Positions 59,601-64,000 of a DNA stretch of 64,000 bases are shown here, one piece after another. The position numbers and the translations under genes are program-made. Below the pieces are notes generated by a model. That model was given only the letters and a program-made list of their open reading frames with translations, did no database searches and was not told the origin of the DNA. Numbering within the stretch: position 1 is the stretch's first letter; the number at the start of each line of letters is the position of its first letter. Origin of the DNA: Anaspis maculata (taxonomy: Eukaryota; Arthropoda; Insecta; Coleoptera; Scraptiidae); contig OX421965.1 in NCBI GenBank assembly GCA_949128115.1, positions 6,452,753 to 6,516,752 on the forward strand. The letters are read 5' to 3'.

Positions 59601-61263
59601 TTTATTTCCACGGAGTGTCACTTTCAGATGATTACTTCAGTGAACAATAATGCCCCATTTGCATCTATAAAATATTGCAAAATTTTACTTTTTTCAATAT
59701 TTTTGAAAATACAAAAAATGTCGAAGAATACGAGTGATATAATTTCTTATTACATCGAACACCGGCAACATGATTCCAGTCTTCAGTTCCATGTCACGTG
59801 TATTTTCTAAGACACACGAATGGCAATCCATATTTCGAATTTTTAGACCATTTTTCTAAAAAATGCAAAAAAAGACAAGCGACAGATCTTTCCTTGGTAT
59901 ATTGCGCACGCAGAGCACGTTTCTGGTATTTATTTTCACGCCCCGTCACTTTCAAATCATGCCAGGCAAAAACTTTGTGAATTTTTGCTTACTGTATCGC
60001 CGGTTTTTCGATATTTAACGAGGAAATGGACGCTTCTAAACTGAAATCATGTACCAGTGCTTGGTTTAGTCAGAGTCATTTGTCTTTGTAAAAAAATTTA
60101 CAATCTAAGACTTTTTAATGTTCAAAGTTGCCGTTTTTTTCTTCCGAAAAATGTTTGTTTTCAAAATGTCACTTTTTGGTTCGGAAAACATCCAAAATTT
60201 TGAAATGTACTAAGAAAGATGAGTTGGACATCATTCCTTGATCAATTTTACGCGATCATCACCTTTCGAAGCTTCGATTTCAACGTCTTTTTTGCAAAAT
60301 CCCAGAGACACTACGAGTAAATATATTTTTGACTTTGACATTTCTAGATGTCACAGTGGGTACCTACTCCAGTTCCTAGCTCCTTTAATTTGGGTTCTTT
60401 TTGCTAGAAGAATTTAGGTACCATCCACTATATTTGCACAACACCAAGCCGACTGTTTTGAGAGTTCTAAACCTGGCAATCTAGCATCTACACAGCCCAG
60501 AAATACTCTCGGACCGGTAATTTGCAACAACCAACCACCAACAAAGCAATCAAATTCGGAAGGGATGTTGAATTAATAAAATGAATGACGTGATGTGGGG
60601 GCGCTCTCTTTGACGGTAAGGATGAGAAAGCAAAAGCCGGAAATGTTCGGTTTAATTTGTGATTCGGAGGGGGCGCGTTGATAAAAAAAAAGCGAAGTTG
60701 TGTTAATAAAACGAGGTTTGCAGTTACCTTTCAATATGTTGAAAGTCATGGGCACGCCTGCTGACAGCAAATCTGAACAACAAACACAAACAAAGCATAT
60801 CATCAGCACTATTCTACATAAAAAGGTTGTTCGGTAGTGTGCATACCGTGGTTTGTGCGAAACTACGAAAACTCGGTACAAACCACAGTAAGACAAAAGG
60901 CTTATAATAAAATATAAAATGAGTCTCTAACAAAGTCATGCTATTAAATTTAATAGAGAGTAAAATACGAGATAAAATACGATAAACTATGGAGGTAGTG
61001 AAACATATCCTTCGATATAAACGATAATGATGATAAAAATAACAAAACAAACAGCTCCTTCAAAGTACTCATGCGATCAGCAAGCCTTTAGAAAGACTAC
61101 TTTCTGCTAAGGTTATTTCTATTAGGTATTTTCAACACGGCTTGTTTCTGTAAAATGAAATTACGATAATGCCAAAATTCGAAACAGTCGTGTCCTTACG
61201 GTTTGGCGTCTGGGGGCTAGGCATCTGCATGGCGACCTGCTTGTAGTTATTTGGCAGCGCCAT
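38668..61263 (-). CDS. SMARCE1: SMARCE1/BAP111, HMG-box subunit of SWI/SNF, ten exons
   Basis: DNA-binding subunit of the BAF/BAP (SWI/SNF) chromatin remodeller in the nucleus. Exons on minus: 61263-61200, 60772-60728, 56592-56552, 56489-56412, 56211-56005, 54109-54025, 53778-53680, 51824-51550, 51260-51036 and 39059-38668 (cut by the gap). All junctions are GT-AG and every phase matches, giving 503 aa before the gap. Residues about 90-155 form the HMG box ([31 protein letters not shown]), then [22 protein letters not shown], the family-specific [20 protein letters not shown] and [13 protein letters not shown] blocks, and a coiled coil ([16 protein letters not shown]). Exon 9 is acidic; exon 10, after a 12-kb intron, is P/Q-rich. 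Vertebrate SMARCE1 lacks such a long Gln tail; fly dalao is also extended. The start MALPNNYKQ is insect-like. In exon 2 an alternative acceptor 12 nt downstream keeps frame. Confidence 0.95.
39388..39735 (+). mobile_element. Partial copy of the GTAGGTTCAC TIR element
   Basis: Shares TTTTCACCTGGTGTGAA, TGAAGGCGGCCA, AACTTTGAGCGGCTG and CCAATAATTCTTCAGGG with the copies at 42698-43340 and 54741-55638. Both terminal inverted repeats are missing. Confidence 0.75.
39840..40640. repeat. ATGGCGGC-rich tandem array in SMARCE1 intron
   Basis: About seven diverged units of roughly 110-130 bp, each with ATTTCAATATGGCGGCCAAG, ATCATGAAATTCAGCTTG, AAATAAGAATGATCATAC and GTTCCATGAAAATCGTTCC. Most units carry one or two ATGGCGGC motifs, often as CAAGATGGCGGC, the YY1/Pho-type recognition sequence. 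The same family is at 7265-7660 (inverted) and 43540-44110. Confidence 0.9.
40640..41130. repeat. Three-unit repeat and GACGGACA tract
   Basis: Three units of about 150 bp with ATTGGCCACCC, AAGTTCCAAGGCTCTAGCTT and CCCCGAGGAGGAGT (near 40655, 40805 and 40968), followed at 41062-41105 by the GACGGACGGACAGACA tract and then AAACCGGCCATATA. The layout equals that at 7640-7805, so array and tail travel together. Confidence 0.8.
41135..41300 (-). mobile_element. 166-bp PIF/Harbinger-like MITE, copy 1
   Basis: Ends AGGTGCGTTCAGTCAGC and its inverse, with arms of about 45 bp. TTA on both sides (41132-41134 and 41301-41303) is a 3-bp TNA-type target duplication, as in PIF/Harbinger elements. Its interior is inverted relative to the other two copies, so it lies in the opposite orientation. 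Confidence 0.9.
41560..41715. repeat. GGATCTCCAC minisatellite
   Basis: About 15 tandem units of 9-11 bp based on GGATCTCCAC, with variants GGATCCCCAC, AGATCTCCAC and AAACCTCCAT. Higher-order blocks of about 27-30 bp are visible. It lies inside a foldback-family sequence in the 12-kb SMARCE1 intron. Confidence 0.95.
41740..42330. mobile_element. Degenerate foldback element related to 37056-37730
   Basis: AAATATGGGGGTCAAA near 41780 pairs with TTTGACCCCCCATAT near 42217, and CAACCACTGGGTGTGC near 41880 pairs with GCACACACCCAGTGGTTG near 42109. A GACTCACCCTGTAT end occurs at about 42066. The outer ends are eroded. Confidence 0.75.
42377..42542 (+). mobile_element. 166-bp PIF/Harbinger-like MITE, copy 2
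   Basis: Same ends and exactly the same length as copies 1 and 3. The flanking trinucleotides are TAA and TCA, a TNA duplication with one change. Confidence 0.9.
42698..43340 (+). mobile_element. TIR element, GTAGGTTCACTT ends, copy A
   Basis: Begins GTAGGTTCACTTCTACTGTG and ends CACGGTAAAAGTGAAC, inverted ends of about 34 bp that include GATTCTAGT.GGCTG. The interior is non-coding and about 250 bp shorter than the copy at 54741. Confidence 0.85.
43540..44225. repeat. Second ATGGCGGC-rich array with GACGGACG tract
   Basis: Contains AAGATGGCGGC or ATGGCGG at about 43675, 43690, 43790, 43805, 43957, 44058 and 44073, separated by related 60-130-bp sequences (AATTTCA.TCAAATTGGA.CACTTT). It ends with CGGACGGGCGGACGGACGG at 44190-44218. 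Same family as 39840-41130. Confidence 0.8.
44230..45124. other. Intronic stretch, no supported feature
   Basis: Possible remains of a retrotransposon by composition, but I can point to no LTR border or coding motif. Confidence 0.35.
45125..46781. mobile_element. 1.66-kb foldback element
   Basis: Arms pair from TTAGTACAGG... (about 45125) / ...CTTGTACTAAG (about 46781) to a centre near 45955. Strong internal matches are ATATGGACGTCCTGAAAATTT, CAACCCATTGGATGCGAATAC and GACGACGCGCCGCG.CGGC. The arms are about 95% alike by eye in places, so it is relatively young. It is non-coding; the short open frames are arm copies. Confidence 0.92.
46782..47400 (+). mobile_element. Possible LTR-like segment
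   Basis: The end of this stretch, CATTTTCCCTCTAACCGGCGACCCCGA, resembles an LTR end followed by a tRNA primer-binding site (GGCGACCCC...), and an AATAAA lies near 46789. I find no second LTR and no start, so this is a weak call. Confidence 0.25.
47401..48200. other. Intronic stretch, no supported feature
   Basis: Part of the long SMARCE1 intron. No repeats or exons that I can support. Confidence 0.4.
48205..48330. repeat. Hairpin repeat with 41-bp arms
   Basis: ACCGTGTGATCCAAACCATT at 48206 is matched by the inverse AATGGTTTGGATCACACGGT ending at 48329, and CCGAATTGGGGTAGGCTGTG by CACAGCCTACCCCAATTCGA. The loop is about 45 bp. It is a small MITE or hairpin element. Confidence 0.85.
48630..49165. 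mobile_element. Inverted-repeat element hosting MITE copy 3
   Basis: GTCGCGGGAACAAAA at about 48634-48648 is mirrored by TTTTGTTCCCGCGAC at about 49146-49160. The 166-bp MITE lies inside. The remaining interior is AT-rich. Confidence 0.6.
48694..48859 (+). mobile_element. 166-bp PIF/Harbinger-like MITE, copy 3
   Basis: Same ends and length as copies 1 and 2, flanked by TGA on both sides (48691-48693 and 48860-48862). It is nested inside a larger inverted-repeat element. Confidence 0.92.
51340..51486. mobile_element. 147-bp MITE in SMARCE1 intron 8
   Basis: The ends are CTCTGGTCCACCAACAGAAA and its exact inverse (20 bp). It occupies half of the 289-bp intron between the coiled-coil exon and the acidic exon. 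No target duplication is obvious. Confidence 0.85.
52193..53283. mobile_element. Complete 1.09-kb foldback element with TA flanks
   Basis: Starts CAGGGCGGTCCAGG and ends CCTGGACCACCCTG, with TA on both sides. Inner matches include GTTCAGTGGCGTAGGTGAAA with its inverse near 52995-53014, and CTAGTACTCAGAATGAATT. It is an uninterrupted example of the family that also forms 24872-28916 and 15856-16680. It sits in the SMARCE1 intron between exons 7 and 8. Confidence 0.93.
54741..55638 (+). mobile_element. TIR element, GTAGGTTCACTT ends, copy B (full)
   Basis: Begins GTAGGTTCACTTGTACTGTG and ends CACGGTACAAGTGAACCTAC, 898 bp. It carries every internal block seen in the copies at 39388 and 42698. 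No open frame of note; a non-autonomous DNA element whose superfamily is not resolved. Confidence 0.9.
56721..56735 (-). other. Possible 15-nt cassette microexon of SMARCE1
   Basis: On minus, ATTTGTAG|TTGTGTTGGTAAACG|GTAAGT has acceptor and donor dinucleotides and a perfect GTAAGT donor. Its length of 15 nt and phase 1 would insert V-V-L-V-N in frame between exons 2 and 3. The polypyrimidine tract is weak and there is no independent support. Confidence 0.3.
57200..57890. other. Intronic sequence with two unexplained open frames
   Basis: Frames on + near 57244-57453 and 57593-57883 encode polar peptides with no family I recognise, no splice context and AT-rich codons. They lie in the 4-kb SMARCE1 intron 2 and could be remains of a mobile element. 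I do not call a gene. Confidence 0.3.
58870..60130. repeat. Satellite in SMARCE1 intron 2
   Basis: Related units start near 58893, 59180, 59468 and 59650, with a weaker one near 60070. The cores are CCCCACTCGCTTTTTGAAA or GCCCCATTTGC.TTTT. Units 1 and 3 are most alike (GCAGAAAAATGCAAAAAAGA, CACATCATTTCTCACGATGT), as are units 2 and 4 (CGAGTGATATAATTTCTTAT), giving a dimer of about 575 bp built from two units of about 287 bp. Confidence 0.85.
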
Positions 61264-61480
61264 TTCGTCCGATTCGCACAGAAATCACTTTATTTCAACG
61301 CAAAACCCATAAAATTGACCGAAAATTGATCAATTTTCACTCTGACAGGTTCAAAGTGACGCCTAGTAAACGTCAAACATTGAGGTTATGAATCACAGTT
61401 TGACGTTCGAGCATTTGACACTCAACGCCGGCGTCGCCAACATGGCAACGCAAGTCACCAAGCGCGGGAAATTTGAATTC
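61264..61480 (-). promoter_or_regulatory. SMARCE1 promoter region
   Basis: Only about 240 bp separate the SMARCE1 start codon from the likely poly(A) region of the upstream same-strand gene. No TATA box is seen near the ATG, which fits a housekeeping promoter. Confidence 0.4.
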
Positions 61481-61504
61481 GAACCTCAAAATCAGTTTTC
61501 AAGC

Positions 61505-62995
61505 ATTACGATTTATTTCCTTTCGTCCTTACATCATACATATGGATAAATATATATATACCTACTTACGCCTAAATGTACACTCTGTGCCAACCACATA
61601 TCGAGTACATTTCAACAGCATTAAATTATCGTTATTGTTAATATATTACACATTGCCTTAAGTACTAGTGACTAGATTTTGACTCCTCGGAGATCCTCTC
61701 TGGTGTGTCTCCATATAATACGTAAATGAACGAAAATTACAACTTATAAAACTTAAAACTAGTTAACATGCTACTCCAACAAGGTCAATAAACAATATTC
61801 TAACAAACGTAATAACAGAATAACTTGTCTTTTCTTTTCATACTTATACTTATTATTACAATAATAAAACGCGCTGCTTAAGCATTATACTTAAATCTTA
61901 CTATGTACTTTTCTTTGGTGGTTCTAGCTGTATAATACACGGCGTGTATTATATTAAACAAGAAAATAAAAAGAACAACATCAATGATATGTTGGAACTG
62001 AACAAAGTATCGCTTTTTTAAATATCCTAGAACATTCATTTCAATTTCATAATAACATCTAATGACAAATATCGACGACACTAATTTATAAGTACGTATT
62101 TTGAATTAAATTAATTACATAAGAATACTGGCATTGAAAGAAATATTGTACAATCATTTTTTCATATATTATAATATATATTTCTAATAAATACAATATT
62201 GTCGCTCTTAGTGAATTGCGTATAAGTATATATTCCCATAATAATAGGTATATTTTTTATTACTACCTAGTAAATTCTATCTAACACATTCATGTATCTT
62301 GTCCATAGCATGTTGGTTCAATAATCTTCTCCATTAGTTTCCCACAGCCTGTTTCAGAAACTATATTTAGAGACTTAGAATGTATTTTCTCTCAAGAAAC
62401 AAGCTGCAAAAAACAAGTAATTTTTTATTATTATCTATACTTATACTCTTATTACTATTAAACCTAAATAAGATATTCTTTGATCGCATACTTAAACATA
62501 AATTACCTATACAAATAATCTAATTCACTGGATATTTTTGAGATCTTTGAAATTAAAACAACCATCACTTTTGTTCTTAATTTGTGAAGCTTTCTATTAT
62601 TACTATACTGCTCTTTTTACTATATTATTCATTTTCCATATTATTCTAAAAGTGTTCATGTCAAGTCTTATTGAAACGTTATAGTTACTATTAGGCACAA
62701 ATAATGAAGATATAGTTGTTGGTTGAAAATCAGTGCACCCTCGCTAATGCTTCCATATGCTTCACACAATAAATCATTTCACAATAATGCATTTACCTAG
62801 CAGTAGGTAGGTACTCAACAAAAATCACAATAAGTGTATAATACTTTTACAGGTGCACACAACGATATACACATGGAAGAAGAAGGAAGTAATATTCCCA
62901 TATATACTGATTGTTGCACTACATATAAATAAAAACAAGGAATAGTCACAACACATCTTATTACTATACTGTTTTTATCTACTGTGGTTTATTAC
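61505..62995 (-). other. Probable 3' UTR of the upstream minus-strand gene
   Basis: About 1.5 kb of very AT-rich sequence after the stop codon at 62996. A minus-strand AATAAA (TTTATT on +) at about 61511-61516 is the most distal candidate signal before SMARCE1; closer alternatives exist. No exon or repeat is visible inside. Confidence 0.45.
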
Positions 62996-63134
62996 TTAGT
63001 CGCTGTCCGAACTGGATTCCTCTGGCACTGCTGCTGGTTTTGCTGGTTCTTCTTTGGGTGGTTCGGTCTTTTTGAACGCAGTGGCCGAAGCGTACGCATT
63101 AGGCGACTCGCCTTCGGTGTGTTCAATTCCAACT
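62996..63134 (-). CDS. Last coding exon of an unrecognised gene
   Basis: On the minus strand an acceptor TTATTGTAG|A is followed by an open exon encoding 45 full residues plus a split codon, ending in a TAA at 62998-62996. The peptide contains IEHTEGESPNAYASATAFKK, a Lys/Pro/Glu/Ala stretch and the acidic end EESSSDSD, which looks like a disordered tail with casein-kinase-2-type sites. GC-rich codons contrast with the AT-rich flanks and support a real exon. I do not recognise the family. Upstream exons must lie beyond 63135; none is evident to the window edge. Confidence 0.65.
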
Positions 63135-63139
63135 CTACA

Positions 63140-64000
63140 ATAACAACACGTAATATAATAAAAATAAATTTTGTAGTGTAAGTTGTGTGGTAAAACCCCC
63201 CTTTCCCTAATTATTAGACGTGATACCATCATGAACCCTTACGTTGTGTATTTTGTTGTGCCGTGGTCTTATAACCCGTTTACCTGAATCATTTAAATAA
63301 ATTCCCAAATCCCCTATTCATTCCCCGGTCATGCTAGTACCCAGGTTCTATTTGGAAGAGGACGATTAAATAAATAGTGCAACATAAACAAAGTCATTAA
63401 AACCACACCTCATATTTCATTTACCGATTATTCAATGTCCGCTGATTTAATTCATTTAACCTTAAGTACGTACCTACTTCATTTGAATGAATTGTTAATT
63501 TCACACTGTCATATATCATGCTGACTTCAGCTAACAATAAGGAATTAGTTACTTCAATTTACATTCGGTTTCTGAAATTAAAATACTTCCTAATTACTTG
63601 CGAAAACCCGTGCCTGATTAATTGATCAGAGTCTCAATTGAATTTCCGTTTCAGTATTCCTATTAGTTTAAAGTAGAGGCATAGATGAGTTACGTTTTCC
63701 TAACACAATGAGTTTTGATGCCTTGCCTAATTAATTCTTCAGCTTCAATCAACCCTTTACTTTCAATTAAATCTTCCATAACGAGGTCCTACTTGTACTT
63801 ACAGAGACATATAGGTCACGCCACTTGAGAGACTATTGTTCATTGAGTATTGTCTTTGTATTTCGAAATTATAGCCATTTTGTAATTACGGATCAAAACA
63901 ATTTACATGGGAGTTGACTGTATATAGTAATTAGATCAATTTACTTCAAACTGCATGGTTATTAGCTGGTGCTGTACTTTCACTTTACAGAATTGCCACT
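63140..64000. other. Intron of the upstream gene, no exon seen
   Basis: AT-rich sequence with TTAATT-rich stretches from 63480. No supported exon or RNA. Confidence 0.4.

Overview
This is a window of nuclear DNA from an arthropod, almost certainly an insect. The gene content is eukaryotic, with short coding exons, GT-AG introns and GC-rich third positions against AT-rich surroundings. It holds a clan-3, CYP9-like cytochrome P450, a HOOK-family coiled-coil protein, and the HMG-box BAF/BAP subunit SMARCE1 (called BAP111 or dalao in flies). The order cannot be fixed from the sequence alone; the CYP9-like P450 leans toward a holometabolous insect such as a beetle.

Genes. (1) A two-exon P450 on + at 10005-11585 looks complete (503 aa). 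(2) A HOOK homologue on - at 18393-21759 looks complete (638 aa), with one 1.45-kb intron and a 5' UTR intron. (3) An unrecognised + strand gene starts at 30321; its exons 1 and 2 are certain in frame, and a phase-compatible third exon at 38419 runs into an assembly gap. (4) SMARCE1 on - runs from 61263 down to 38668 in ten exons with matching phases; its glutamine-rich last exon is cut by the same gap (200 N, 38468-38667). (5) The last coding exon of another - strand gene lies at 62996-63134, followed by a long AT-rich 3' region that ends near the SMARCE1 start. Genes 3 and 4 are therefore convergent and meet inside the gap.

Repeats fill most of the rest. From left to right: a 1.5-kb palindrome (269-1805); two inverted copies of a minisatellite-bearing element (3070-3477 and 9053-9765); a degenerate minisatellite (4620-5180); a nested block with a broken LINE piece inside a terminal-inverted-repeat element (7090-8950); a composite of satellite, LINE and foldback bounded by inverted ends (11882-16790); a Russian-doll stack of five or six nested palindromic elements (22924-29064); several stand-alone foldback elements (32136-33590, 34661-35549, 35551-37805, 45125-46781, 52193-53283); three MITE copies of exactly 166 bp; two full tRNA-derived SINEs of one family; a solo LTR; and a further satellite at 58870-60130.

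Many foldback elements share CAGGGTG...CACCCTG ends flanked by TA. One nested insertion can be compared with the empty site in the opposite arm and shows a TA duplication, which points to Tc1/mariner-type mobilisation. I saw no intact transposase in the window. The most unusual object is the 3-kb element at 25173-28158. It is flanked by an 11-bp duplication, its two ends are inverted tandem arrays of a 14-bp motif, and its interior is a roughly 40-bp/400-bp hierarchical minisatellite. This architecture recalls Drosophila Foldback elements.
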